Source of the DNA: Leguminivora glycinivorella
Taxonomy: Eukaryota; Arthropoda; Insecta; Lepidoptera; Tortricidae
Direction: 5' to 3'
DNA length: 64,000 bases
NCBI RefSeq assembly: GCF_023078275.1
Contig: NC_062995.1
Coordinates: 10,986,917-11,050,916 of the forward strand
In this document: positions 54,483-64,000 of the stretch, piece after piece
How positions within the stretch are numbered: the first letter of the stretch is position 1
Layout of the letters: each line of letters begins with the position of its first letter
Made by a program: the position numbers and the translations under genes
Notes under the pieces: generated by a model
The model's input: the letters and a program-made list of their open reading frames with translations, nothing else
Database searches by the model: none
What the model was told of the DNA's origin: nothing

Positions 54483-54813
54483 CTGCTGATGCGTGTCGCG
54501 TGCCGCGGCGCTCCACTAGCTCGGGGCCGAGCACGAGCTCGTCCTTCACCGTGTGGCCGGCGTACAGCTCCGCCGCCGCGCGCGCGCTGGCTGACTCCTC
54601 TTTTACACTCACTTCTGAGCTCGATGGCTCACTGTTTATACACACACCATCGGATCTAGGTTCGTCCTTGACGCACACATCGTCCAGCAAATGCTCCACT
54701 TTCACAGACACTGCGATCGTTGATATATCCGTCATACACGCATCCTCACCGGGCTCAGCCTTCACGGTAATATTTTCAGTGCCTTGTAATGCTGATGACT
54801 CCATCGTAAACAT
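54483..54813 (-). CDS. C2H2 zinc-finger gene B, first coding exon
   Basis: ATG at 54813 to donor G|GTATAA at 54483/54482; 110 codons plus one base, phase 1. The product begins M-F-T-M-E-S-S-A-L-Q and has five V-K-x-E motifs (V-K-A-E, V-K-V-E, V-K-D-E, V-K-E-E, V-K-D-E) in an acidic context, ending in V-K-D-E-L-V-L-G-P-E-L-V-E-R-R. It is a close inverted paralogue of gene A exon 1 and keeps the V-K-E-E motif that A lost. It presumably acts as a regulatory N-terminal domain for the fingers at 36488-37560; psi-K-x-E motifs are typical SUMO acceptor sites. The donor fits consensus poorly after +4. Confidence 0.85.
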
Positions 54814-55015
54814 GTGTAAACACTATTTGCTAGTATTTTTGTTCAAGCGAAGTGGGCAGAAGGACCTTTGTCTGAATAAGTGTCTTATTGTTATATTGAC
54901 AGACGATTCTGGACAGTATCTGGGTCCCTGGGCTTATGCTGGGCATTTATAAAATTTCGACATTTTCGACATAAAAAAAGACAGCTGTCAAAGAGCATTT
55001 CGTGAATCATGGATA
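54814..55015 (-). promoter_or_regulatory. Probable promoter and 5' UTR of gene B
   Basis: Inverse of gene A's upstream region (15585-15805), with a TATA-like 'tataaat' (minus) at 54951-54945 about 135 bp before the ATG. 'tgaataagtgt', 'aagtgggcagaaggacctt' and 'gtgtaaacactatttgctag' are conserved with A. Confidence 0.65.
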
Positions 55016-55019
55016 ATAG

Positions 55020-55860
55020 AGGTAAGGAGCGAAAGCTTTAAGTATCAGAAGCAAAGAATATAATACTCACTAGGAGAAGAACGCCAACTCCATACAAAAA
55101 AATGCCCCCTTCCCATCACACGCACACTTACAAAACCTTTACACGTTTATACTAGTGGCGGTCTCACACAAAGCCCAACGGACATTAATGGAACTAAAAT
55201 TGACAACAATCGGTTCAGCGGTTGTGGGTAGTAATTTTATTGATAAAAATAATTCGTGGGTAGTTGACTTTTGTTTTTGGTGTAATGAAATAAAATGCAT
55301 ATTATTTATGTTTTATTTTTTATAAACACATATTTTATGCATGGAGATATACACCGAAGCACTGAGCGTTATAATCTGCTACCTTATTTAAAGATTTCAC
55401 TAGATACCTAATAGAAATAACCAAACATAACTTTCCGCATATACAATTACACACGTATACAATACACGTTTCACACGAAAGTTTACATAGACCTCCAAAT
55501 TGCTAATTTATTTCACAGATAGAACTTTAGCCAGGTTAAATAGCACGACACTTTTCCTCAGCGAAGCTATCCTGATCGATGTCTTAGAAATACCTTCAAT
55601 AACCGTTGCTACAGTTTGTATTATGCGTTTCAGTAATCAATAGTGTGTGGTTTACTGATTTACATATATATCGACCCGTGAACTCCTATTATTTACAAAA
55701 AAAAAAATTGGTTGTCTGTAAAGTCGGTTTACGGACAGTAGTTTAACGTGATAACGTCAAACATTACAGTAGTATAGACAGGGGCGGTCAGAGTATAGCA
55801 AAAGGGGCCCGATTCTGGGACTTTTTTCACGTTTTTTTTATTTATTTAGTATTTCACCAA
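55020..55860. other. No gene seen
   Basis: AT-rich intergenic sequence between the divergent genes B and D. Short ORFs only, no recognised repeat. Confidence 0.4.
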
Positions 55861-56377
55861 AGCACTTATGTGGTAATATAATTATGTACATGTTAAATTG
55901 ACATAAATAAAAGCAAACACACTTAAAAGTTAAACTATGGTTATTACATTAATCACCTAAGGAGTGTAGAGTCTATGAACCTTAAGAGTTTTCTGTAAAG
56001 CACACCAACACTATCAGCAAATATGTCAATATCGTCTGTCTCCAACATGATGCGGTTAAGAGCAGCTCGGGCTCCAGCGGTGCGCCGGCCGCCACGAACA
56101 GGCGCCACCGCCGCCGCGCCGGCACCGCTCCCGGCATGCCAAACACCACATTCGCTCTTGGCACTTGCAGCCCCATTCTCTCAAGCACGGATGCGTCATC
56201 TACTCTATGGTGAAACAGTTGGCGGTAATGCATAATATGCAGCAGTTTCCGTCTGGTTTCTAGAGTTTGAAGACCAACCATTCCTGTTACGAATAGAGAT
56301 GGATACATATATGGGTAATATCCGTACAGTCGTTTGTAAATGTGCCTACAGAACTTCCTCTGCACTCTTTCTAGCAT
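55861..56377 (-). mobile_element. LINE ORF2 C-terminal fragment
   Basis: The minus strand 56377-55982 codes L-E-R-V-Q-R-K-F-C-R-H-I-Y-K-R-L ... L-E-T-R-R-K-L-L, a common jockey/CR1-type post-thumb domain, then a GC-rich C-terminal part. It begins exactly at this block, so it is a 5'-truncated copy. 55861-55981 is its likely 3' UTR. The inverted repeat at 56402 adjoins. Confidence 0.65.
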
Positions 56378-56401
56378 AGTGTTTTGTTCTTATTAGAAAG
56401 A

Positions 56402-56957
56402 ATGCATTAAAATAAGCATCTTTTATAAATTAAAGTTTTTTTAAAACCTACTAATTTAGGAGTTAGAGTGGTGCAAAGTTGCAAAATTTTCCCGTAGCAT
56501 TACTAAGGCGCCAGAGACAGAAAGCGATATCGACGGAGCCCCGCTTATTACAGAAACTGCACAGAATAGGAGCCTTCGGCCGTTTGAAGATACCTAACGA
56601 ACCTAACCTATACCTATATAAAAGTCGTCATTTTGTATCCTAGACCGTTTGCGAGACACGCGTTAATTTTATTAAAGTGCTAGTGCCATTTACTAATCTT
56701 AGAATCCTAATATCTCAGTAAATATTAATGGAGAAGAAAAAGTTTATATAACAAAACATCCTTATTTAAACGTGTTCTATATGATTTATCAATATTAACA
56801 TAGGTTATATTGGTAAAAAAAATCATCGTAAATTTATTAAGTCTCTGGCGCCTTAGTAAATACTATGGGAAAATTCGCAACTTCGTACTGCTCTAACTCC
56901 TAAATAAGTAGGTTTTTCAAAAAACTTCATTCTATAAAAGATGCTTATTTAAATGCA
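56402..56957. repeat. Inverted repeat, two 117 bp arms
   Basis: Arms 56402-56518 and 56841-56957 share 'ggagttagagtggtgcaaag' and 'ctaaggcgccagagac' in opposite orientation, about 90% alike by eye. The 322 bp spacer has no ORF. Fold-back or MITE-like. Confidence 0.85.
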
Positions 56958-56969
56958 ATCTTTCATGTT

Positions 56970-57424
56970 TTTAAATTACAAACACTCAAAAATAATAAAC
57001 ACGGGCGCGCCATCTGTCGCAGCTGTGGTGCTTTACTCAGGCCACACGCTACAACCATACCAAGCGCATCGATCAGCCGCTTAGTTCCAACGCGCGCCAA
57101 TAGATGGCGCTTAAGCTATATTGCGAAACGGGACAATGACGTCATCTTTTTCGTGCATGCTGCCCGTAGTAACGAGTTATTAGACGTTATCACGTCAAAA
57201 GGTAAAACACTTGTTATCAAGCAGTCTTCAGACGCCATTACCGTTACAGAATGTTACCAGCGCATCGCTGTTCATTCGAACCAATTCGAACACGGAACTC
57301 AGTGTAATCAATAAATATTAAGTCTTATTACAATAAATAATATGTTTAGATTATTTAAGTTTTATTAGATATTAGTAAGACTAAGTGCTACCACCATAAC
57401 AATCGGGAGAAATATTGAATGTTT
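56970..57424. other. No gene seen
   Basis: Contains two 'gcgccatc/gatggcgc' words (57007 and 57112) but no recognised repeat or gene. Confidence 0.35.
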
Positions 57425-57634
57425 TTCAGATTCAGATTCAGATTCAGAAATTTATTTGCTGAAACATGGTATTTACAATAAGGTCTTAATACTAGGTATA
57501 ACAGCTCTACATGTTTGGTCATAGAGACATGCAAATATTTTGTAGTGTAATGTGTGTCGCATGCATTAATTTAATGTCTACTTAATTATTAATTAGACAA
57601 TCTTATAACTATCATTATCATTACTATTAATATA

Positions 57635-60508
57635 TTATGTGTCATTCAGATATTCCTGAATACTGTAGTAGGCCTTAGAAGCTAAAAAGTTATACAAAGC
57701 TTTTTTAAATTCATGAACGCTCTCAAGTTTTAAAATGTTAACTGGTAATTTATTATAAATTCGGGGTGCCATACACAAAATACTTTTTGATACAAAAGCT
57801 GTTTTGGATGATTTATAATTAATTTTCTCCTGTTGTCGCAGACTGTTAAATTTAGTGAACTGGTGTAAATTACATTTGACATACATTGAAATTTCATAAA
57901 CATAAAGACACGGTAGAGTCAATATTTTGAGTGTAATGAAAAGTTCCTTGCAAGATTCCATGGTTCGAGTACCGCATACAGATCTCAAACATTTCTTTTG
58001 ACTCAAGAATGCCATTTCCCTGTCAGTTGCATTACCCCAAAACATAACGCCGTATCTTAGTGTCGCAGTTACGTGCGCATGGTAAGCCGTTAGCACTGCT
58101 GTTTGATCTACAACCTTTCTTAAATTATACAGTGCATAATTAAATTGATTCAATTTACTACATATATTGTCAATTTGATTTCTCCATGTCAAACTACTAT
58201 CTAAGCTTAATCCTAAAAATTTCGTGGAGTCAGTTTCAAAGATTCTTTGATTTTGATAGGTTATTGTTAATTCATGTGTATTTTTGGTCCGTAATTTAAA
58301 ATTCATAATATTCGTTTTCTCTATATTCACGTGAAGATTATTTTTGCGAAGCCATTCAATTATAATATGTAAGGTCTGATTTATATTGGTTTGGAGTAAA
58401 TTCATGTCAGTTTCTGTAAAAATAACCGTGCTGTCGTCGGCAAATAATACCATTGGTTGACTAACAGCTCTAGGTAAATCATTAATATATGTCAGAAAGA
58501 GCAGGGGGCCTAAAACACTACCCTGAGGTACGCCGTAGCTTATTTCTCTATATCCAGATGAATATGTGACTTCTCTTTTGGTCTTCATGCATATGCGATC
58601 GATCTGGGTGCACTGTTTACGTCCAGTTAAATATGATTTAAGAAGGTTATGTACATTACCTCGTACTCCATAGTTGTATAGTTTTGATAAAAGTATGCGG
58701 TGGTCAACAAAGTCAAATGCTTTGGACATATCCATATACAGGGCACAGACAGGCTTTCTATTATCCATTTGCATCATGACGGTTTGTAAAAAATCATATA
58801 TTGCCATATTAATCGATTTATTTCGTCTAAAACCTTTCTGTTCTGGGGCGAATAAATCATTCTTTTCAAAATAGGCATATAAGTTGTTGTACAGTACCTT
58901 TTCAATTATTTTTGAAAACACAGATAATAACGCCACTGGCCTATAGTTAGACATTGTTTCCTTAAGCCCTTTTTTGAAAAGTGGTCGAACGACAGCCAGT
59001 TTCAACTTTTCTGGAAATGTCCCCTGTTCAATACACAGATTTACAATGTAACTCAAAGGTTGAGCAATGGAAAAAACAGCTCTTTTAACCACTTTCGTGG
59101 CAATTCCGTCATAACCCGTGCTATTTGAGTTTTTCAAAGCTACAATGATCATATGGATATCGCGAGGACTAGTTGGAGTCATAAATAAGGAATGCATGGA
59201 GTTAAATGTCAAAGTTGTACTATAATTATTATCATTGTTAGAGTGAATTGAATTTGAATTAATTTGGTCAATGAAGTTATTGTTAAAAGCTTGCGCGATT
59301 TGACTAGGTTCTTTTATGATCTTACTACCATTATTTATTTGCGTTACAAAACTTTTTGGGTGACAGGTTTTATGCTTATTAATGATATTCCAAGTAGCTT
59401 TAGATTTATTGGCGGAATTACTAATAAAATAATTATTTTGACACCTTTGGGTTAATTGTATTACGCGTTTCAGCCTTTTAGAATATTCCTTAAAGTAAAT
59501 ACGATCACATGAATTAGAGTTTAAACGACACTTCCATAATAATTCCCGTTTTCTTTTGCAACAGTTTCTAATCCCTTTTGTAATCCATTTTGGTTTGTTT
59601 ACTGATTTGAGTTTGATCCGTCGAAAAGGGAAGCATAGGTCGTAAAATAATCCAAAAAGTTCTGAGAAGTTATTAAATGCTTCATTGGCAGTGTTTGACA
59701 TGTATACATTATTAAAACTAATACTGTTTAAACACTCGACAAATTTATTGATATTTTCTGTACTCAGATCTCTCCTAGTGATGTACCAGTGTGGTAAAAT
59801 TGAGGTTTTTTTAGTAGGGCATTTGAATAGTTGTCCAGTGTGATCCGATAATGCCATTTCGATAATCTTTGCTTGACCACCCCGCACATTATGAAATATA
59901 TTATCGATACAGGTATTGCTTTGCAGTCGTGTTGGTACCGTTATTCCTATTTTGAGATTAAAACTAGACAATAAATTCTTAAGATCTACTGACTGTTTGG
60001 TTCTTTTTAACATATCTATGTTAAAATCACCACAAATGATGATTTTTTTGTTGCTGTTACAGATTTTATTAAGAATTATATTCATTGTGTCAAAGAATAT
60101 TTTGAACTCTGTGGCATTGTTGTTTGGCACTCTATAAATACATAAAATTATAATATTATGGTCTGTAAGCTCAATAGCTGAACATTCAAATACATTTGAG
60201 ATTGATTTCGAGCAGATGTCATTTAAAACGGCAAATTTATGACAGTTTTTTACTAAAATGCAAGAGCCACCGTTCCTATTGTCTCTTGAGAAAAAAGCTG
60301 CAAGTTTAAAATTTGGAATTGATAGCTGAATTTCATCGCCCAATCTCATATTGTGTTCCGTTATACAGATTATATCTATCGCGCTATTTGACATCATAAA
60401 TTCATGCAATTGTACATTCAGTAAATCGGCCTTATTTACAAGTCCATTTATATTTTGGTGTAAAACATATATGCTATTGATTACGAAAAAAATCACTTGA
60501 ATGTATGT
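57635..60508 (-). CDS. LINE ORF2: endonuclease and reverse transcriptase
   Basis: The frame opens after TGA at 60511-60509, inside ORF1's end, and runs to 57635. No AUG precedes the conserved endonuclease start (Y-V-L-H-Q-N-I-N-G-L); a GTG is at 60496 and the first ATG only at about codon 34. Endonuclease blocks: T-E-H-N, G-D-F-N-I-D (about residue 156) and S-D-H-T-G-Q. Reverse transcriptase: Y-M-D-M-S-K-A-F-D (about 58740-58714), G-V-P-Q-G-S-V-L-G-P (near 58535) and F-A-D-D-S (near 58440). C-terminus: Y-N-K-L-P ... A-Y-Y-S-I-Q-E-Y-L. Of the usual length for jockey/CR1 elements, with no RNase H. The ORF lies +1 relative to ORF1 in the overlap. Confidence 0.93.
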   Translation of the reverse strand, partial: TYIQVIFFVINSIYVLHQNINGLVNKADLLNVQLHEFMMSNSAIDIICITEHNMRLGDEIQLSIPNFKLAAFFSRDNRNGGSCILVKNCHKFAVLNDICSKSISNVFECSAIELTDHNIIILCIYRVPNNNATEFKIFFDTMNIILNKICNSNKKIIICGDFNIDMLKRTKQSVDLKNLLSSFNLKIGITVPTRLQSNTCIDNIFHNVRGGQAKIIEMALSDHTGQLFKCPTKKTSILPHWYITRRDLSTENINKFVECLNSISFNNVYMSNTANEAFNNFSELFGLFYDLCFPFRRIKLKSVNKPKWITKGIRNCCKRKRELLWKCRLNSNSCDRIYFKEYSKRLKRVIQLTQRCQNNYFISNSANKSKATWNIINKHKTCHPKSFVTQINNGSKIIKEPSQIAQAFNNNFIDQINSNSIHSNNDNNYSTTLTFNSMHSLFMTPTSPRDIHMIIVALKNSNSTGYDGIATKVVKRAVFSIAQPLSYIVNLCIEQGTFPEKLKLAVVRPLFKKGLKETMSNYRPVALLSVFSKIIEKVLYNNLYAYFEKNDLFAPEQKGFRRNKSINMAIYDFLQTVMMQMDNRKPVCALYMDMSKAFDFVDHRILLSKLYNYGVRGNVHNLLKSYLTGRKQCTQIDRICMKTKREVTYSSGYREISYGVPQGSVLGPLLFLTYINDLPRAVSQPMVLFADDSTVIFTETDMNLLQTNINQTLHIIIEWLRKNNLHVNIEKTNIMNFKLRTKNTHELTITYQNQRIFETDSTKFLGLSLDSSLTWRNQIDNICSKLNQFNYALYNLRKVVDQTAVLTAYHAHVTATLRYGVMFWGNATDREMAFLSQKKCLRSVCGTRTMESCKELFITLKILTLPCLYVYEISMYVKCNLHQFTKFNSLRQQEKINYKSSKTAFVSKSILCMAPRIYNKLPVNILKLESVHEFKKALYNFLASKAYYSIQEYLNDT

Positions 60509-61697
60509 TCATAGGATCTTGCACTTTCGAAGTATGTTTCCCACTCGTTGAATTTAGAGCACTTGTTGAGGATTTCGAATTGTTGAGGCTCTGCACAGTC
60601 TCGGAAGTGTTCTTTTCTATAGCCGGTGCACTATGTGTTTTACAGGATTCCAAACAAAATTCTTTTCCATCAATATATAATTTGTTGTTGCGTATGACTG
60701 CATATTTCCCCTCGTTCCGAGCAGTTTTGAGGCATTCACGTAGTTGAAAACGTCGCTCAAGTCCTTCCTTATCTAATATATCCGCGATTGAGTATCCTGA
60801 GTATCTAAATGAGTGTGAATTATTTAAAATATATTTTTTCATACGATTACTAATTAATTCTATTATGAGGGGTCGCCGGTTCCCCTTTTTTCCAGTCCGT
60901 TTGACCGATTCTATGTAGCCGTTTATATCAATGTTCAATATGTCTCTAAACATGTAATTAATTCGTATGATAATATCCTCTTCTGTTTCTTTGTAATACT
61001 CATCTAGGCCGTATAAAACGAATTTCTTATCGTTCCTCTCGTTTATAGGTGAAGGTGAGGTATTGGCTTCTGAGTTAACCAGCTTTTTTAGGTCTCTAAG
61101 CTCTGTTTTTAAGTTGATATTCTCCGATTCTAATAGTTCAATTTTTCCCTGCATGCTTTTAATTTGTTCATCGAACCGTTTTTGTGTAGAAATAATTGAA
61201 TCATTCGTTATCGTAAAATCAGCTTTAATTTTCCCGACGGCTAATTTAATTTCAGCTTGAATTGTACTAGTAAGGTGGTTGACAATTTTGTCATAATTCG
61301 TTTTAAGTTTCGAATCCAAAAGAGTGCTTATTTGCTCTATCGTTATTGGTTCTCGGTCTATTTTTGTCTCTCGGTGCTGAAATTCTGATTGTGTTTTTTG
61401 TGTTTCTCCTAGAACGCTCTTATACGTATCATCAATGAGCAAGTCATCAATGGACATATTTGTGGCATCGAACATTGTTTCTAACGATTTGCGAACCGGT
61501 GTATTATCGTTTTTTCTCCTTAGCGTGACATTTACACAATATAGACACCGCCACGCACTTTTCAGTTCCTCGTTCATGCTTTCATATGCCTCTGTTGTCA
61601 TTCCCAGACACTGATAGTGACAATTTTTCATGCATGTGCGACATTCCAGTCGTTCATAGTCATTCGTAATTTTATTGGGACACGCAAAACAATCCAT
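60474..61697 (-). CDS. LINE ORF1: PHD-like finger, coiled coil, RRM-like domain
   Basis: 407 residues from ATG at 61697 to TAG at 60474-60476. Residues 3-54 form a Cys/His cluster with the order C-x2-C, C-x2-C, H-x2-C, W, C-x2-C, as in PHD fingers. A coiled coil (about 160-215, I-K-S-M-Q-G-K-I-E-L-L-E-S-E-N) follows, then an RRM/FP-like fold (F-V-L-Y-G-L-D-E ... V-K-R-T-G-K-K ... P-L-I-I-E-L) and the end Y-A-V-I-R-N-N-K-L-Y-I-D-G. Such ORF1 proteins chaperone the element RNA. Its last 35 nt overlap ORF2. The fragment at 5013-5400 is a dead relative of the RRM-like part. Confidence 0.92.
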   Translation of the reverse strand: MDCFACPNKITNDYERLECRTCMKNCHYQCLGMTTEAYESMNEELKSAWRCLYCVNVTLRRKNDNTPVRKSLETMFDATNMSIDDLLIDDTYKSVLGETQKTQSEFQHRETKIDREPITIEQISTLLDSKLKTNYDKIVNHLTSTIQAEIKLAVGKIKADFTITNDSIISTQKRFDEQIKSMQGKIELLESENINLKTELRDLKKLVNSEANTSPSPINERNDKKFVLYGLDEYYKETEEDIIIRINYMFRDILNIDINGYIESVKRTGKKGNRRPLIIELISNRMKKYILNNSHSFRYSGYSIADILDKEGLERRFQLRECLKTARNEGKYAVIRNNKLYIDGKEFCLESCKTHSAPAIEKNTSETVQSLNNSKSSTSALNSTSGKHTSKVQDPMNIHSSDFFRNQ

Positions 61698-61739
61698 TTT
61701 CTAATTAGGTATTTTTAAATTATTGCGGCAAATAGTCCT

Positions 61740-62085
61740 TTACGCTGATTGGCTCAAGTCGAGAACCGAGGATTGCCGAGTTCAAGAAATAAGCCTATAG
61801 ATACGAGGTTTCACCTGGTTGGCTCCCGAAGATGCCCGATCCTGTTCTCGATTGCTGATTGGTTCCGTGTATTAACCGACCAAATAGGATACACTTATCG
61901 AGAATGACAGATCCAGTTCTTGATGCTGATAGGTTCCTTGTATTAACCGACTGTATTCAATAGACAGCGAGCGCACTTATTGGTCGCCGAATGCATCCGA
62001 AATAACCCGAGCGATATCGTGAATCTGGTTGGCCGCCGATTCCTGTCGAGTTGAAATGCTCACACTATTGGATCACGAGTCCTGC
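61740..62085 (-). promoter_or_regulatory. LINE 5' region with repeated CCAAT motifs
   Basis: Read on the plus strand, 'attgg' or 'gttgg' occurs at about 61748, 61818, 61858, 61979, 62022 and 62064, i.e. CCAAT/CCAAC on the coding strand. 'gattggttccgtgtattaac' (61857) and 'gataggttccttgtattaac' (61928) are two copies of a longer unit. CCAAT boxes bind NF-Y; an array in a LINE 5' region could be an internal promoter. Inference only. Confidence 0.5.
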
Positions 62086-62110
62086 CGTAAGTCGACGAAG
62101 TTGCACGAGC

Positions 62111-62978
62111 GCTGTCGCGTGCGCACACAGATATCAATGTGTGCGTAAATTTCGAATAACGAACGATCATAATACATAAATTGTTTCATTGTTTATCACA
62201 TTTTGACCACTAATTATTTATAACTTTATTGCAGAGATTATTAACAATGTCTTAAAGAGTTATTTAACACAAATATCTTGTCAGTCACTTGTCTAAATCA
62301 CATGTTTTTTAATTGTTTACACGAGACAAAGAGAACGTACGTCTTCCTTGCGCTAGCGACACACACACCTTTTTATTCCTGGGATCACTATTTTAAAAAC
62401 CAATCACTATCTACTATAAAAAATCATAATCTTATGCACAAACTACTAAGAAGATACTACATCTTATGAAATCAGATCGAGTGCACGAATTCCCATACAA
62501 TTTCGCAACTGTCCACACACAGTCTTATTTTTTAAGATTATGATTTTTTTTAAATTGATCTGGCAGATTGCGAATAATTTGAATTTTAAGAATGTGTGTG
62601 GCAAGGCAGTCAATCTTATTTTATAAGATTATGAAAATTAAGACCGTCTGTTGCCGGCCTTCTACTTCGACAGATAACTATTCCTCCTTATCTCTATTCT
62701 CCATGCCCCATGCCGTGAATGCAATTGAGTTCGTTCAAAAACCAATAAATAGTCGAGATTTTGTCGAGATGTATTATAGAGTCGACGCGTTAGAGAGTAG
62801 AATTAACTTTTTTCAGCCCAGTTTATATTTATAAATTATAAAGTAACAACGTCGTCCCGTTCCCTCGTATATGTTAAATGCGCTGTAACTATAAGTGAGC
62901 ACGATAAATCAGTTTTGAATGATAAATGTTGAGGTCCGGAGCGGTCGCTTATTGTGCTTTTAAATGGACGCAAGATTT
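62111..62978. other. Upstream of gene D; no gene seen
   Basis: 62440-62470 ('aactactaagaagatactac') resembles 13812-13840 upstream of gene C, so homology of the inverted pair extends to here in patches. 'atcttattttataagattat' words near 62530-62635 are small inverted repeats. Confidence 0.4.
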
Positions 62979-63266
62979 CCGACCGGACTAAATTTGACAG
63001 TGGCAGCTTTCCACAGACTTATAAAATTCTGTAAAATTGCTTTGCTTTATTATAGTTATACTTCCGTGTGTAAATTTGTAAAATACACTTTTTGGAGTTT
63101 TTGCCTTTGGTGACTTTTCACTTTTTGTCTCGTCGTCGATTTGTCGCTTTTCTCTGGCAAATTGATTACACACTTATCTTTGTTTTCATTTATTTTTGTG
63201 TCGATTATAACACGAACACCTTACTGAGATATTGAGAGTGCGAGTTGTGACGCAGGACCGTGAGAG
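62979..63266 (+). promoter_or_regulatory. Upstream/promoter region of gene D
   Basis: Inverse counterpart of 13684-13925: 'gactaaatttgacagtggca', 'tcgcttttctctggcaaatt' and 'gagagtgcgagttgtgacgc' are shared in the same order before the ATG. No TATA box is evident. Confidence 0.6.
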
Positions 63267-63345
63267 ATGGAGCCGAGTGCCGAGTCCGGCAGCATGTCAC
63301 CGGCGCGCGTGAAGCTGGAGCCCGAGACGGACCAGTCGGAAATGA
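63267..63345 (+). CDS. C2H2 zinc-finger gene D, first coding exon (partial gene)
   Basis: 79 nt from ATG to donor A|GTACGT, phase 1, coding 26 residues that start M-E-P-S-A-E-S-G-S-M and include V-K-L-E-P-E-T-D-Q-S. It matches gene C exon 1 at all but about four residues with identical exon length and phase. The finger exon must lie beyond the right edge, so the zinc-finger assignment rests on the paralogy with C. Longer ORFs in this stretch are out-of-frame shadows. Confidence 0.75.
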
Positions 63346-64000
63346 GTACGTTCATACAACATCTACATACTTTGATATTACTATTGCACATTTCATTTAT
63401 TCAGACATTCACATAGGTATATGTATATTAATGGGTACACATTACATCAAGCAGAGAACAAAACTAAATAGAACTGTAGAGGCAGCATAAGTTGTGTAGT
63501 TTAAATTCAGACATGGTTAACAATAAGTATAGTATCTAATAGACTTGTTAGAGAATGCTACCCGGGCACCAATCCATTTGTGAGAGGTGGGTTAAACCTG
63601 GATTTTTGCTGAAATGAACTAAAAGAAGGGTTTCACTTGATTTATACGGATGCCAAATAAATAATGACAACCAGATATAGATATTAGCTCCTACTGGAGT
63701 TCACATCATGATTAATGGGTGGATTAGGGATGCAATAAATTAGGCTTGTGCCGTTTCGTTCGTTGATCGGAGCGCTCCGATCTCGTTCAATCGCTCCCAC
63801 GAACTAGTTCGCTCTTTTAGGTCTTTTGCTCATTTAGTTCAGCCAGACCAGTGACCACTGCGGTCGGAAAGATCAGAACGAATGGGACCGAATATTACTC
63901 CGAATAGTGTCAAAATTATACGAATAGTCTACAGATAGTAACATTCCGGGCCGAAAGGTTGTAAGTAAACTAAGTTCAATATGAAAACTTGACGTTTTTT
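63346..64000 (+). other. Start of gene D intron
   Basis: AT-rich sequence with no second exon seen. A perfect 18 bp palindrome 'gatcggagcgctccgatc' is at 63765-63782. Confidence 0.45.

Larger units (their letters stand above)
57425..62110 (-). mobile_element. Near full-length LINE with open, overlapping ORFs
   Basis: Minus orientation: 5' region with CCAAT motifs (about 62110-61740), ORF1 (61697-60474), ORF2 (to 57635), 3' UTR and a (TGAATC)n tail at about 57448-57425 after 'gcaaataaatttc'. No break was seen in either frame. It sits in the interval between the divergent genes B and D, where the C/A pair has a palindrome instead. The 5' limit is a guess. Confidence 0.88.

Noticed and set aside
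63260..63490. 76-codon ORF at the start of gene D
   Set aside because: Wrong frame; the exon that matches gene C exon 1 starts at 63267 and ends at a splice donor.

Overview
The window looks like nuclear DNA of a moth or butterfly. It is AT-rich and packed with repeats of a lepidopteran type: tRNA-derived SINEs sharing one head and tail, LINE 3' ends that stop in short tandem tails such as (TTCTA)n or (TTTCA)n, palindromic MITEs, a mariner, a Penelope-like fragment, and dispersed elements that start at a 'ccaagtgcg-agtcggactcg' motif and end at 'ggttccgta'. No prokaryotic or viral gene organisation is visible. The species cannot be named from the sequence.

The host genes are a cluster of C2H2 zinc-finger genes, here called A to D. 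Each has a short first exon coding an acidic leader rich in V-K-x-E motifs, a phase-1 intron, and (where visible) one last exon coding a finger array. Gene C (minus; exons 13605-13683 and 1797-3001) and gene A (plus; exons 15806-16133 and 20465-21336) are divergent. Gene B (minus; exons 54483-54813 and 36488-37560) and gene D (plus; only exon 1 at 63267-63345) form a second divergent pair. B is a paralogue of A and D a paralogue of C, so the second pair is an inverted copy of the first. Both A and B have eroding 3' fingers.

Region by region: 1-13.6 kb is gene C with TE debris in its 10.6 kb intron (mariner downstream, nested dispersed elements, several LINE fragments, one nearly complete LINE at 5.9-9.7 kb with a 1-nt frameshift). 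13.9-15.5 kb, between the C and A promoters, holds a 1.09 kb near-perfect palindrome and a second 0.39 kb fold-back element. 15.8-25.1 kb is gene A, with a P-like transposon relic in its intron and a 22-copy minisatellite carrying telomere-like CCTAA runs downstream. 25.1-30.9 kb is MITEs and nested repeats. 30.9-36.3 kb is a LINE with both ORFs intact. 36.4-54.8 kb is gene B, whose 16.9 kb intron contains a Penelope GIY-YIG fragment, LINE pieces, a 0.4 kb (TG)/(TGCG) array and many inverted repeats. 55.9-62.1 kb, between the B and D promoters, contains a second LINE with open ORFs that overlap, ORF2 having no AUG near its start. 62.9-64.0 kb is the start of gene D.

The zinc-finger genes are most likely nuclear DNA-binding proteins; nothing in the sequence gives their targets. 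The two LINEs each carry an RNA-binding-type ORF1 and an endonuclease/reverse transcriptase ORF2 and could be recent or active insertions. All exon joins were inferred by eye from splice signals and reading phase, with no transcript evidence.
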